Assembly: GCF_017352135.1 (NCBI RefSeq)
Contig: NZ_CP071454.1
Coordinates: 3,621,001 to 3,685,000, forward strand
Source of the DNA: Rhizobium lentis
GTDB taxonomy: Bacteria > Pseudomonadota > Alphaproteobacteria > Rhizobiales > Rhizobiaceae
Length of the DNA stretch: 64,000 nt
Reading direction: 5' to 3'
This document shows positions 53,002 to 63,200 of the stretch, one piece after another; the first letter of the stretch is position 1, and each line of letters starts with the position of its first letter. Made by a program: the position numbers and the translations under genes. The notes under the pieces are model-generated. The model was not told the origin of the DNA and did no database searches. It saw only the letters and a list, made by a program, of their open reading frames with translations.

Positions 53002-54111
53002 ATGGGCCCTTTTCCGCACGATGCGCCGCCCTCGGAAATTACCGCAGACAACCCGGCCGGCACCGACGGCTTCGAATTCGTCGAATTCGCTCATCCCGAG
53101 CCGGAGAAGCTCCGCGAGCTCTTCGCGCGCATGGGCTATATCGAGGTCGCCAGGCACAAGACGAAGGATATCACCGTCTGGCGACAGGGCGACATCAACT
53201 ACGTCTTGAATGCAGAAGCCGGCAGCCATGCCGCTCGCTTCGTTGAAAAGCACGGTCCCTGCGCCCCGTCGATGGCATGGCGCGTTGTCGACGCCAAGCA
53301 CGCCTTCGATCATGCGGTGTCGAAAGGCGCCGTTCCCTATGAGGGCGACGACAAGGTGCTCGATGTTCCGGCGATCGTCGGCATTGGCGGCTCGTTGCTC
53401 TATTTCGTCGAGACCTATGGCGCAAAAGGATCGGCTTACGATGCCGAGTTCGATTGGCTGGGCGAGCGCAATCCGAATCCGCCGGGCATCGGCTTCTACT
53501 ATCTCGACCATCTCACCCACAACGTCTTTCGCGGCAACATGGACAAGTGGTGGGATTTTTACCGGAATCTGTTCAATTTCAAGCAGATCCACTTCTTCGA
53601 CATCGACGGCCGCATCACCGGTCTGGTGAGCCGCGCCATCACCTCGCCCTGCGGCAAGATCCGCATTCCGCTGAACGAATCGAAGGACGACAACAGCCAG
53701 ATCGAAGAATATCTGAAGAAGTACCGGGGCGAGGGCATCCAGCATATCGCCGTTGGAACCGAGGATATTTACGATGCGACCGATCGGTTGGCCGACAATG
53801 GCCTGCGCTTCATGCCGGGGCCTCCTGAGACCTATTACGACATGTCCTATGAACGGGTGAACGGCCATAGCGAACCTGTCGAACGCATGAAGAAGCACGG
53901 CATCCTGATCGACGGCGAAGGCGTGGTGAACGGCGGCATGACGAAAATCCTGCTGCAGATCTTCTCCAAGACCGTCATCGGCCCGATCTTCTTCGAATTC
54001 ATCCAGCGCAAGGGTGATGAGGGCTTCGGCGAAGGCAACTTCCGTGCGTTGTTCGAATCGATCGAGGCCGATCAGATCAAGCGTGGTGTCATCGGGACGG
54101 CAGCGGAGTAA
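53002..54111 (+). CDS. hpd: 4-Hydroxyphenylpyruvate dioxygenase
   Basis: Converts 4-hydroxyphenylpyruvate to homogentisate with Fe(II) and O2. ATG 53002 (MGPFPHDAPPSEITADNPAG) follows AGGAGGAGAAA and gives 369 residues; the open frame back to 52933 is non-coding. Two vicinal-oxygen-chelate domains are visible. The C-terminal active one has the first iron His in YYLDHLTHNVF, the second in GEGIQHIAVGTEDI and the Glu in the FFEFIQRKGDEGFGEGNFRA region. It is the first gene of a four-gene operon. Confidence 0.96.
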   Translation: MGPFPHDAPPSEITADNPAGTDGFEFVEFAHPEPEKLRELFARMGYIEVARHKTKDITVWRQGDINYVLNAEAGSHAARFVEKHGPCAPSMAWRVVDAKHAFDHAVSKGAVPYEGDDKVLDVPAIVGIGGSLLYFVETYGAKGSAYDAEFDWLGERNPNPPGIGFYYLDHLTHNVFRGNMDKWWDFYRNLFNFKQIHFFDIDGRITGLVSRAITSPCGKIRIPLNESKDDNSQIEEYLKKYRGEGIQHIAVGTEDIYDATDRLADNGLRFMPGPPETYYDMSYERVNGHSEPVERMKKHGILIDGEGVVNGGMTKILLQIFSKTVIGPIFFEFIQRKGDEGFGEGNFRALFESIEADQIKRGVIGTAAE

Positions 54112-54152
54112 ACTCTGCCGTGCTGTAGAGTTCTCGGGGCGAGGAGTTGACT

Positions 54153-55514
54153 ATGGACCAGACATCGATCCAGGCTTCTGACGCGGAAGCCGCGGCCGCA
54201 GGCACGCTGAAATACATGCCGGGCTTTGGCAACGACTTCGAGACGGAGTCGCTGCCCGGCGCCTTGCCGCAGGGCCAGAACAGCCCGCAGAAATGCAATT
54301 ACGGTCTTTATGCCGAGCAGCTTTCCGGCTCACCCTTCACCGCGCCGCGCGGCACGAATGAAAGGTCCTGGCTGTATCGCATTCGCCCGAGCGTGCGTCA
54401 TACGCGCCGCTTCTCGAACATCTCCTACCCGCTCTGGAAAACGGCGCCTTGCTTGGACGAGCATTCGCTTCCTCTCGGCCAGCTCCGCTGGGATCCGATC
54501 CCCGCGCCTGAGGAGAAACTGAGCTTTCTGGAAGGGGTGCGGACGATCACGACGGCAGGCGATGCCGCCACCCAGGTCGGTATGTCGGCCCATGCCTACG
54601 TCTTCAACGAGGACATGGTCGACGACTATTTCTTCGACGCCGATGGCGAACTGTTGATCGTGCCGCAGCTCGGCGCCATCAGGGTGTTCACCGAAATGGG
54701 CATCATGGACGTCGAGCCGCTGGAAATATGCCTCATTCCCCGCGGCATGATGTTCAAGATTCTGACAGTCGGCGAGCAGACGGCCTGGCGTGGCTATATC
54801 TGCGAGAATTACGGCGCCAAATTCACGCTTCCTGATCGTGGGCCGATCGGCGCCAACTGCCTGGCAAACCCGCGCGATTTCAAGACGCCCGTCGCCGCTT
54901 TCGAGGACAAGGAAACGCCCTGCCGCGTCCATGTGAAATGGTGCGGCAAGTTCTACGTGACCGAAATTGGCCACTCGCCCCTCGACGTGGTCGCCTGGCA
55001 TGGCAATTACGCCCCTTACAAATATGACTTGCGGACCTTTTCGCCGGTGGGCGCGATCAGCTTCGACCATCCCGATCCGTCGATCTTCTCGGTGCTGACT
55101 GCGCCTACCGAGGACGCCGGCACGGCGAATGTCGACTTCGTGATCTTCCCGCCGCGCTGGCTGGTCGCCGAGCACACCTTCCGTCCGCCCTGGTACCACC
55201 GCAACATCATGAGCGAATTCATGGGCCTGATCCACGGTCAGTATGACGCCAAGGAAGAGGGCTTCGTGCCGGGCGGGATCAGCCTGCACAACATGATGCT
55301 TCCCCACGGGCCGGATGCGCTGGCCTTTGAAAAGGCGTCCAATGCCGAGCTCAAGCCGGTAAAGCTCGATCAAACCATGGCCTTCATGTTCGAGACCCGA
55401 TACCCGCAGCAGCTGACGAAATATGCAGCCGAGCTCGAAACATTGCAGGATGATTATCTCGATTGCTGGGATGGCTTGGAACGCAAGTTCGACGGGACCC
55501 CCGGTATCAAGTGA
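54153..55514 (+). CDS. hmgA: Homogentisate 1,2-dioxygenase
   Basis: Opens the ring of homogentisate to maleylacetoacetate. ATG 54153 has GAGGAG six bases upstream and gives 453 residues, the normal length. Conserved blocks are [40 protein letters not shown], and the iron site region [20 protein letters not shown] with [20 protein letters not shown]. It lies 41 bases after hpd and continues the same transcript. Confidence 0.97.
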   Translation: MDQTSIQASDAEAAAAGTLKYMPGFGNDFETESLPGALPQGQNSPQKCNYGLYAEQLSGSPFTAPRGTNERSWLYRIRPSVRHTRRFSNISYPLWKTAPCLDEHSLPLGQLRWDPIPAPEEKLSFLEGVRTITTAGDAATQVGMSAHAYVFNEDMVDDYFFDADGELLIVPQLGAIRVFTEMGIMDVEPLEICLIPRGMMFKILTVGEQTAWRGYICENYGAKFTLPDRGPIGANCLANPRDFKTPVAAFEDKETPCRVHVKWCGKFYVTEIGHSPLDVVAWHGNYAPYKYDLRTFSPVGAISFDHPDPSIFSVLTAPTEDAGTANVDFVIFPPRWLVAEHTFRPPWYHRNIMSEFMGLIHGQYDAKEEGFVPGGISLHNMMLPHGPDALAFEKASNAELKPVKLDQTMAFMFETRYPQQLTKYAAELETLQDDYLDCWDGLERKFDGTPGIK

Positions 55515-55563
55515 CGGCATCAAGTGACGATCGGCAAGCATACTGCTGCATGGGAAATGAGAC

Positions 55564-56586
55564 ATGAAACTCGCGACCTTGAAGGATTCCACCCGGGACG
55601 GCCGCCTTGTCGTCGTGTCCCGCGATCTGACCCGCTGTTCGGAGGTCGGTCACATCGCCCGCACATTGCAGGCGGCACTCGACGACTGGGAGCACGTCGC
55701 TCCGAGGCTTCGGCTGGTCGCCGAGGGCATCGAGACCGGAGCCCAGCCGACGATCCGGTTTCACGAACATGACGCCGCATCGCCTTTGCCGCGCGCCTAT
55801 CAATGGGCCGATGGTTCGGCCTACGTCAACCACGTGGAATTGGTGCGCAAGGCCCGCGGCGCCGAGATGCCGGCAAGCTTCTGGACCGATCCGCTGATTT
55901 ATCAGGGCGGTTCGGATGCTTTCCTCGCGCCGCGCGACCCGATCGAGATGGCCGATGAGGCTTACGGGATCGACATGGAAGGAGAGGTCGCGGTTATCAC
56001 CGGCGACGTCGCCATGGGATCCAGCCCTGAGGCTGCCCGCGGCGCGATCCGCCTGCTGATGCTCGTCAACGACGTGTCGCTGCGCGGTCTGATCCCGGAT
56101 GAGCTCGCCAAGGGTTTCGGTTTCTTCCAGTCGAAGCCCGCCTCGGCGTTTTCTCCGGTCGCGGTGACGCCGGACGAGCTCGCTGATGCCTGGGATGGCG
56201 GCAAGCTGCATTTGCCGCTGCTCGTGAGCTTGAACGGCAAGCCATTCGGCAAGGCGAATGCCGGCCTCGACATGACCTTCGATTTCGGCCAGCTGATCGC
56301 CCATGCCGCCAAAACCCGCCACCTCGTGGCCGGAACGATCATCGGCTCCGGCACGGTCTCCAATAAGCTCGACGGCGGCCCTGGCAAGCCGGTGGAAGAG
56401 GGGGGAGACGGCTATTCCTGCATTGCCGAACTGAGGATGATCGAGACCATCGAGGCCGGATCGCCGAAGACGCCCTTTATGAAGTTCGGCGATCAGGTGC
56501 GCATCGAGATGAAGGACCATGCCGGTCATTCGATTTTCGGAGCAATCGAGCAGACCGTCGAAAGATACCCGGGAGCGGGCCGGTAA
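55564..56586 (+). CDS. fahA: Fumarylacetoacetate hydrolase family protein
   Basis: Hydrolyses fumarylacetoacetate to fumarate and acetoacetate. The 340-residue protein has the FAH core: an Asp/Glu metal site in YGIDMEGEVAVITGDVAMGS, VNDVSLRGLIPDELAKGFGF, and AGTIIGSGTVSNK near the C-terminus. This is the bacterial form, shorter than the mammalian enzyme. The ATG follows GGGAAATGAGAC. Its stop overlaps the maiA start by one base. Confidence 0.93.
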   Translation: MKLATLKDSTRDGRLVVVSRDLTRCSEVGHIARTLQAALDDWEHVAPRLRLVAEGIETGAQPTIRFHEHDAASPLPRAYQWADGSAYVNHVELVRKARGAEMPASFWTDPLIYQGGSDAFLAPRDPIEMADEAYGIDMEGEVAVITGDVAMGSSPEAARGAIRLLMLVNDVSLRGLIPDELAKGFGFFQSKPASAFSPVAVTPDELADAWDGGKLHLPLLVSLNGKPFGKANAGLDMTFDFGQLIAHAAKTRHLVAGTIIGSGTVSNKLDGGPGKPVEEGGDGYSCIAELRMIETIEAGSPKTPFMKFGDQVRIEMKDHAGHSIFGAIEQTVERYPGAGR

Positions 56587-57218
56587 TGAGTGAGGTCGTT
56601 CTCTACGACTATTGGCGATCATCGGCGAGCTATCGTGTCCGCATTGCGCTCAATCTCCTGGGCGTCGAACATAAGTCCGTGCCGATCAACCTGTTGGACG
56701 GTGCCCACCGGACGCCGGACTATCTCGCGCTGAACCCGCAGGGGCTGGTGCCGACATTGGTGATCGATGGCAAGACGCTGACGCAGTCGCTGGCGATCAT
56801 CGAGTATCTCGCCGAGACCCGGCCGGACTATGGACTGCTGCCATCGGACATCGCCGATCGCCAGCGTGTGCGGGCGCTTTCATATGCGGTTGCCATGGAT
56901 ATCCATCCGATCTGCAACATGCATGTCGTGACCCACCTCATGACGATGACCGAGAAGGCTGACGCCCGCGAGCAATGGATGAAGCATTTCATCGCCGACG
57001 GACTGCGCAAACTCGAAGCCATGATCGGTGAATTTAATGGAGCATTCAGCTTTGGCGATCGGCCGACGATGGCGGATCTCTGTCTGGTTCCACAGGTCTA
57101 CAACGCCCGCCGTTGGGGAGTAGATATGACCGATTTCAGACGCATCGTCGACATCGACGCCAGATGCGCGGAACTGCCGGCGTTTCAGGCCGCGCATCCC
57201 GACCGGGTGAAGCCTTAG
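56586..57218 (+). CDS. maiA: Maleylacetoacetate isomerase (zeta-class GST)
   Basis: A glutathione-dependent cis-trans isomerase that converts maleylacetoacetate to fumarylacetoacetate. The 210-residue protein begins with the zeta-class active-site motif SSASYRVRIALNLLG (residues 12-26), where Ser/Ser/Cys-type residues contact glutathione; here it reads SSAS. NPQGLVPTLVIDGKTLTQSL and IIEYLAETRP complete the thioredoxin-like half, and the helical half has FGDRPTMADLCLVPQVYNAR. It closes the hpd operon. Confidence 0.95.
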   Translation: MSEVVLYDYWRSSASYRVRIALNLLGVEHKSVPINLLDGAHRTPDYLALNPQGLVPTLVIDGKTLTQSLAIIEYLAETRPDYGLLPSDIADRQRVRALSYAVAMDIHPICNMHVVTHLMTMTEKADAREQWMKHFIADGLRKLEAMIGEFNGAFSFGDRPTMADLCLVPQVYNARRWGVDMTDFRRIVDIDARCAELPAFQAAHPDRVKP

Positions 57219-57251
57219 CTAGAACTCATCAGGCAAAGCGGCCCCTCCAGC

Positions 57252-57389
57252 CTCCCTCATTCCTGTGCCTGTCACAGGAATCCAGCCACGGCGCGTCCGC
57301 GCCGTGAATGACTCTCAGGGATAAAGCGTCTTCCGCGCCCAAGGACTTGGGCGCACTGGATTCCTGTGACAGGCACAGGAATGAGGGAG
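57252..57389. repeat. 138-base intergenic element with perfect 34-bp inverted repeats
   Basis: The outer arms (57252-57285 and 57356-57389) are exact complements over 34 bases, starting CTCCCTCATTCCTGTGCC and ending with its complement. Each arm contains its own small dyad (CCTGTG-N5-CACAGG). The 70-base interior holds two more hairpins: CACGGCGC/GCGCCGTG and CGCCCAAG/TTGGGCG. The whole could fold into a cloverleaf RNA or DNA cruciform. It resembles a dispersed rhizobial repeat or a miniature mobile element, and may terminate the hpd operon. Confidence 0.85.
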
Positions 57390-57458
57390 TGGAGAGCATA
57401 TAGCAAGAACCGCGAAGCTACGTTTGCCGCTCCCGCTACCCCGCCCGGGACGGCGACA

Positions 57459-57929
57459 TTACGCGTCCCGCCATGAAGAGAATATCGCCGCCTGGCCCAA
57501 CCGCTTGCCCGCTTGATCGATCAGCTGCCAGACGGTGACGTTCTCGATCCAGAAACGGCGACCCGATTTCGCGATCCTGACGCCGCGCGCATTATCGACA
57601 AAACCATCGCGCGTGACGGCATCCAGCAGCCGCTGCCGTTCGGCGCGATCAGGCTGCTCGGCCGAAAGCCGCGAGGGCAGCAAGATGAATTCGTCCCAGC
57701 TATATTCGAAGCAGGTCTGCGCTGTCCGGTTTGCGTAGATGAAGCGCGGGTCGGGCAGGGTATTGTGGGCGAGGACCACGAAAGGCGCATGATTGTAAAG
57801 CCAGTCCGGCCCTTGGGCCTCCTCGACAAGATGGCGGCCGACGATGCGCTGGTAGCTGCCGGTAAGAAGGGAGAAGAAATCGGGATCGTTCGCCAGGTCG
57901 AGGGCGTGATTGTCATAGGTGGAAGTCAC
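57459..57929 (-). CDS. MEKHLA (PAS-like) domain protein
   Basis: A 156-residue soluble protein that is almost entirely a MEKHLA/PAS-type domain. It has VVLAHNTLPDPRFIYANRTA and CFEYSWDEFILLPSRLSAEQ, followed by RIAKSGRRFWIENVTVWQLI. Such domains bind small ligands or chromophores, but no output domain is attached and the ligand is unknown. It stands alone beside the cruciform repeat. Confidence 0.85.
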   Translation of the reverse strand: MTSTYDNHALDLANDPDFFSLLTGSYQRIVGRHLVEEAQGPDWLYNHAPFVVLAHNTLPDPRFIYANRTAQTCFEYSWDEFILLPSRLSAEQPDRAERQRLLDAVTRDGFVDNARGVRIAKSGRRFWIENVTVWQLIDQAGKRLGQAAIFSSWRDA

Positions 57930-58287
57930 GAACTGCCTCGCTGGTCAAATACGTCGGTGCAGGCGACATAGCCGATATTCATTGCACGCGTCTATCATGC
58001 CTTGTGAACCGGAAGCCTTTTCGGCGAGGACCGTCATTTACCTTGTATTATCACTTCTGATTGTGATGCTTGCCAGAAGATCGCCCTTGTGCATTGATCT
58101 CGAGCTGCTGGGGTCGCTGTCAACATTCTCTGCAAAGCTATGTTCTTCGGACCGTAATCGGCGTCGGCGGTCGCCGATCATGTCGGGCTCCACGGGCAGG
58201 TGATTTCATCATCCGGCTATACAGAGCTGCCAAGCTATGCTGCGAATGACGACAGGAGAAATACAGGTGCTCGAGGGCCGGGTAGGA
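57930..58287. other. 358-base gap without a supported gene
   Basis: An open plus-strand frame (57919-58203) has one hydrophobic stretch but overlaps the start of the MEKHLA gene antisense and has no ribosome site, so it is not called. The right part carries the promoter of the next gene. No strong repeat is seen. Confidence 0.35.
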
Positions 58288-58683
58288 ATGCGTAAATCCG
58301 TCTCGTTGATATCGCTGCTGCTGGCGTTCGTCGCCATCGCCGGAGAGCGGCATGCAGCAATTTCCTACCAACGTGTGGACGGCGGCGCGGCAGGCCGTGC
58401 TCTGGTGATAACGGGCGTGTTTGAATCCGACGATCCGATGCAGCTTGTCGACGAATACAGGCAGTACCAAGTGGACTACATCAGCTTTGACTCGCCCGGC
58501 GGAAACGTGATCTGCCGCACGAGTGTCGATCGCGAGGGGCCCCAGACGCTGCGGGCATGCAAACGGCGCGACGAACTCGGTCCGCTGCTCAATCGTGCCG
58601 ACTGGTGTTATGGCCAAAAGGACGAAGCCGGAATAAACTGGGAGTGGCACAAATGCGATGCCAACTCCCGCCGATACGAATAA
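58288..58683 (+). CDS. Shortened ClpP-like (COG3904-type) periplasmic protein
   Basis: ATG 58288 (MRKSVSLISLLLAFVAIAGE) gives 131 residues with a signal peptide; ATGs at 58237 and 58246 are alternatives. The segment ISYQRVDGGAAGRALVITGV and YISFDSPGGNV matches the N-terminal part of ClpP-fold periplasmic proteins. The next ~100 residues of that family, including the catalytic serine region, are missing. The sequence goes straight to a Cys-containing tail (ADWCYGQKDEAGINWEWHKC). This looks like an in-frame internal deletion or degenerate copy. Confidence 0.5.
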   Translation: MRKSVSLISLLLAFVAIAGERHAAISYQRVDGGAAGRALVITGVFESDDPMQLVDEYRQYQVDYISFDSPGGNVICRTSVDREGPQTLRACKRRDELGPLLNRADWCYGQKDEAGINWEWHKCDANSRRYE

Positions 58684-58766
58684 GTAGCCGGTCCGGAGGC
58701 AGCGACCGCGAAGTTCGCCTGAAGGAAGAGATCGGTGAGAACTCATATTCCAGAGTGAGGCCGAGC

Positions 58767-60035
58767 ATGTCGGACGACGAGCATGTCCCTTCGAGTGCCG
58801 TTTCGTCGGGATCCGAAGATCCCGAAAAGCCTGCGGAGCGTTATAAACTCGGCCTCTGCCTTTCTGGCGGCGGCTATCGGGCCATGCTTTTCCATGCGGG
58901 ATCGCTAGCCAGGCTGAACGAGGCCGGTCTTCTGGCGAAGCTCGATATGATTTCGTCCGTCTCGGGCGGATCGATCGCATCCGGCCTGCTGGCCTATGTG
59001 TGGCCACGGCTGATCTTCGAGAACGAGGTCGCCGTCAACTTCAAGACTGAATACGTCGACCGCATTCTGGCCTTCAGCCAGATATTCGCGGATGGGCCGA
59101 GCTTCCTGAAGGGCGTGTTCAATCCCTTCTCCAGCGCGGCCGAGGAAGCCGCCAAACTCTACGAGCGACATCTTTTCGATGGAAGGTCTCCAAGCCTGAG
59201 CGATCTTCCAAGTTCACCCTGGTTCGTATTTTGCTCCAGCAATCTCAGCACCGGTTCGCTCTTCCGGATGTCGAACCGCTATATCGCGGATTACAGGATT
59301 GGGGTGTCGTTTCATCCGGCACTTTCGCTTGCGACAGCGGTTGCCGCCTCGGCGGCATTCCCGCCTGTACTGTCGCCGCTGCGGTTGGACCTGTCCCAGT
59401 TTTCCTGGAAAAGGGAAAAACTCGATGACACCGTTGGGGACCCCGTTGCTCCCGACAGGGCAATATTGAGCGATGGCGGCGTTTACGACAATCACGGCAT
59501 CGAGCCGGCGCTGAAACGTTGCGACTTTTTGCTTGTCAGCGACGCCGGAGCGCCTTGGCGAACTTCCACCCGCGGATACTGGAACTATCTCTCCCAGCTC
59601 AATCGCGTTCTCGATACGATGGACAATCAGGTGAGGTCGTTAAGGCGGCGAGACCTGGTCGGCGGCTTCAAGGCTGCAAAACGGGCCGAGATGCTCGGTC
59701 TCGACGATCTCGCGAAATCGGCTTTGCGGGCAAGAACGCGCGGCGTCTATTGGTCGATCGACAGCAAGGAAGCCGACCTCATGCCATATGCCTCTTACAG
59801 GCTGCCGCCATCATCGGTCGTTCCCTCTGAGGTCGGCACCTACCTCCATTTCCTCGGCGCGAGAGAGACGGAGCATCTGACGAACTGGGGGCACTACGTC
59901 TGCGACGCGATGCTCAACCGGTTTTATCAATCGCCCTTGGCTCCAGCGTCGGGGCCGCCGATAATTGCCGGTACCGTGAAGCCGTCTCGGGCGGCGAGGG
60001 TCAGCAAGCGCCTGTTCGATTTCCTGCCCTTGTGA
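58767..60035 (+). CDS. Patatin-like phospholipase
   Basis: ATG 58767 (MSDDEHVPSSAVSSGSEDPE) gives 422 residues; the frame is open to 58557 over non-coding sequence. The patatin fold shows the oxyanion loop LCLSGGGYRAMLFHAGSLAR (about residues 29-48), nucleophile Ser in SSVSGGSIASG (about 66) and catalytic Asp in ILSDGGVYDNHG (about 235). It hydrolyses an acyl ester, perhaps phospholipid. There is no signal peptide, so it is probably cytoplasmic or membrane-associated. Confidence 0.88.
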   Translation: MSDDEHVPSSAVSSGSEDPEKPAERYKLGLCLSGGGYRAMLFHAGSLARLNEAGLLAKLDMISSVSGGSIASGLLAYVWPRLIFENEVAVNFKTEYVDRILAFSQIFADGPSFLKGVFNPFSSAAEEAAKLYERHLFDGRSPSLSDLPSSPWFVFCSSNLSTGSLFRMSNRYIADYRIGVSFHPALSLATAVAASAAFPPVLSPLRLDLSQFSWKREKLDDTVGDPVAPDRAILSDGGVYDNHGIEPALKRCDFLLVSDAGAPWRTSTRGYWNYLSQLNRVLDTMDNQVRSLRRRDLVGGFKAAKRAEMLGLDDLAKSALRARTRGVYWSIDSKEADLMPYASYRLPPSSVVPSEVGTYLHFLGARETEHLTNWGHYVCDAMLNRFYQSPLAPASGPPIIAGTVKPSRAARVSKRLFDFLPL

Positions 60036-60221
60036 CGCGAAAGCTGGAGGTGCCGGCCCCCAGAGAGCCGGAAGGCGGAAACTCTGATAAGGCGAGGAAA
60101 GCGGCTGCCGAAAGGTGGCAAACCGACCATCCACGCTGGGTAGCTTCCGCTTATAACAGCATGAGAGGCCCAGTTACCCGGACCTCCCATAATGATTTCA
60201 GAACTGAAGAGCAGCAACCCC

Positions 60222-63200
60222 TCAGCTGCACCCGCTCGTCGCTCCGCACGTGTCGCACTTCTCGCAAGTGCCGTTCCGCACCATCGTGAAGTTCTGGCAC
60301 TCCGAGCACATATTGCCGGTATAGCCCTGCATGATCGAGCGCTGGCGGCGTTCGGCTTCCATCTTCTTGGCTTCCGTCTTGGCCGTTGCCGCGTCGGCTG
60401 CCGCCTTGTCGGAGAAGAGGGCGGTCGCGTCGCTGGCGATCTCCTCGAGCACCTCTTCGGCGATCTCTTCGGCCAGTTCCTTGGCGCGCTCCTCGTAATC
60501 GCGCTTGAAGGCGACGATTTCGGAGGTGGAGACGGCGGTTGTCGGTTCCAGCTTACGGGCGGCGCTGCCGGCAAAGGCGGTTACCGTGCCGGTGGAAGCG
60601 GCGCGGGCAGGGGCTGCGGTGGCAGCTCCCTTGGGTTCTCCGACCTGGCGTTCGCCGCCGGTGCCGGGTACCAGGGTCGGCTTGTAGCCGCGGGTCCAGC
60701 CGGTCGAGAGCAGGTTGGTCTTACCTTCCTGGATGCCCTTGCCGAGCGCCGTGTTCGAGAAATCCGACGTGTCGACATGCGCGAGGTCATGGCGGCCGAG
60801 ATAGGAAACGGCCAGTTCGCGGAAGACGTAGTCGAGGATCGACGTGGCATTCTTGATCGCGTCATTGCCGATGACCATGCCGGCCGGCTCGAACTTGGTG
60901 AAGGTGAAGGCCTCGACATATTCCTCGAGCGGCACGCCATATTGCAGGCCGAGCGAGATGGCGATGGCGAAATTGTTCATCATCGCACGGAAGGCGGCCC
61001 CTTCCTTGTGCATGTCGATGAAAATCTCGCCGAGGCGGCCGTCACCGAATTCGCCGGTTCTGAGATAGACCTTGTGCCCGCCCACGGTGGCCTTCTGGGT
61101 ATAGCCCTGGCGGCGGTTCGGCAGCTTCTCCCGCTCGCGCGAGACGCGCTCGATCACCCGTTCGATGATCTTTTCGGTGACGGTGACGGCCTGCGCGGCG
61201 ATCGGCGCCTGCAGCAGCTCTTCCAGTGCATCCTCGTCGTTGTCGTCCTCGATCAGCGAGGCGTTGAGCGGCTGCGACAGCTTCGAGCCGTCACGGTAGA
61301 GGGCATTCGCCTTCAGGCCGAGCTTCCACGAGAGCATATAGGCGTTCTTGCAATCCTCGACGGTCGCCTCGTTCGGCATGTTGATCGTCTTGGAAATTGC
61401 GCCCGAGATAAAGGGCTGGGCGGCCGCCATCATGCGGATGTGGCTTTCGACGGAGAGGTAGCGCTTGCCGATCTTGCCGCAGGGATTGGCGCAATCGAAC
61501 ACCGGCAGATGCTCGGCCTTGAGGAAGGGGGCGCCTTCCAGCGTCATCGCACCGCAAACATGGATGTTGGCTGCTTCGATGTCCTTCTTGGAGAAGCCGA
61601 TATGCTCGAGCAGGCTGAAGCTCATATCGCCGAGCTGCTCGTCGGAAACCTTCAGCGTGTCCTTCAGGAAGTCGGCGCCGAGCGTCCACTGGTTGAAGAC
61701 GAACTTGATGTCGAAGGCGCTCTTCAGAGCGGCGTTGACGGCATCCACCTTCTCGTCGGTGAAGCCCTTGGCCTTCAGCGTCGACGGGTTGATGGAAGGC
61801 GCCTGGTTCATGTTGCCGTGGCCGACGGCATAGGCCTCGATCTCGGCGATCTGGCTTTCCGAATAGCCGAGCGTGCGCAGCGCTTCCGGCACGGCGCGGT
61901 TGATGATCTTGAAGTAGCCGCCTCCGGCAAGCTTCTTGAACTTGACGAGGGCGAAATCGGGCTCGATGCCGGTTGTGTCGCAATCCATGACGAGGCCGAT
62001 CGTGCCTGTGGGCGCGATGACAGAAACCTGCGCATTGCGGTAGCCGTGCTTTTCACCGAGCTCCAGAGCCTTGTCCCAGGCCGATTTGGCATGGGCGGCG
62101 AGATCCTGATCCGGATTTTCCGAGTGGATCAGTGCGACCGGGTCGATCGAGAGCGCCTCATAGCCGGAGGTTTCGCCATAGGCGGCGCGGCGATGGTTGC
62201 GGATGACCCGCAGCATGCTCTCGCGGTTCGGCGCGAAGTTCGGGAACGGGCCGAGCTCGCCAGCCATTTCGGCCGAGGTGGCGTAGCAGATGCCGGTCAT
62301 GATCGCCGTCAGCGAACCGGCGATGGCACGCGCTTCAGCGGAGTCGTAGGGAATGCCCGAAGACATCAGCAGGCCGCCGATATTGGCATAGCCGAGGCCG
62401 AGCGTGCGGTATTCGTAGGAGAGTTCGGCGATGCGCTTCGACGGGAACTGCGCCATCATGACCGAAATTTCGAGCACGACGGTCCACAGGCGAACGGCGT
62501 GTTCGTAGTCGCCGATATTGATGCGCTTGGTGGCCTTGTCCTTGAACTGCAGCAGGTTCAGCGAGGCGAGGTTGCAGGCCGTGTCATCGAGGAACATGTA
62601 TTCCGAGCACGGGTTCGAGCCACGGATCGGGCCGCCGGCCGGCGAGGTGTGCCAGTCGTTCATCGTCGTGTTGAAGTGGATGCCCGGATCGGCCGAAGCC
62701 CAGGCGGCGTAGGAAATGGTTTCCCAGAGGTCGCGTGCCATCAGCGTCTTCATCACCCGGCCGTCCTTGCGGGCGGTCAGGTTCCATTCGCCGTCATTCT
62801 CGACGGCGCGCAGGAAGTCGTCCTTGATCGAGACGGAGTTGTTGGAGTTCTGGCCGGATACCGTCAGATAGGCCTCCGAATCCCAATCCGTGTCGTAGGT
62901 CTTGAATTCGAGATCCTTATAGCCCTGGCGGGCGAACTGGATGACGCGCTGGACGTAGTTTTCCGGAACCTGGTCCTTCTTGGCGGCGCGGATTTCGCGC
63001 TTCAGGGCAGGGTTCTTGTTGGGATCGTAGCAATCGCCATTATCGCCTTCGCAATTGACGCAGGCCTTCATGATCGCCTTCAGATGCTTGGCGACGACCT
63101 TCGAGCCGGTGACGAGGGCTGCGACCTTCTGCTCTTCCTTGACCTTCCAGTTGATGTATTCCTCGATATCGGGATGGTCGATATCGACGACGACCATCTT

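Noticed and set aside
57919..58203. 94-codon plus-strand frame with a hydrophobic stretch
   Set aside because: No ribosome site, begins antisense inside the MEKHLA gene, and codon use is unlike the neighbours.
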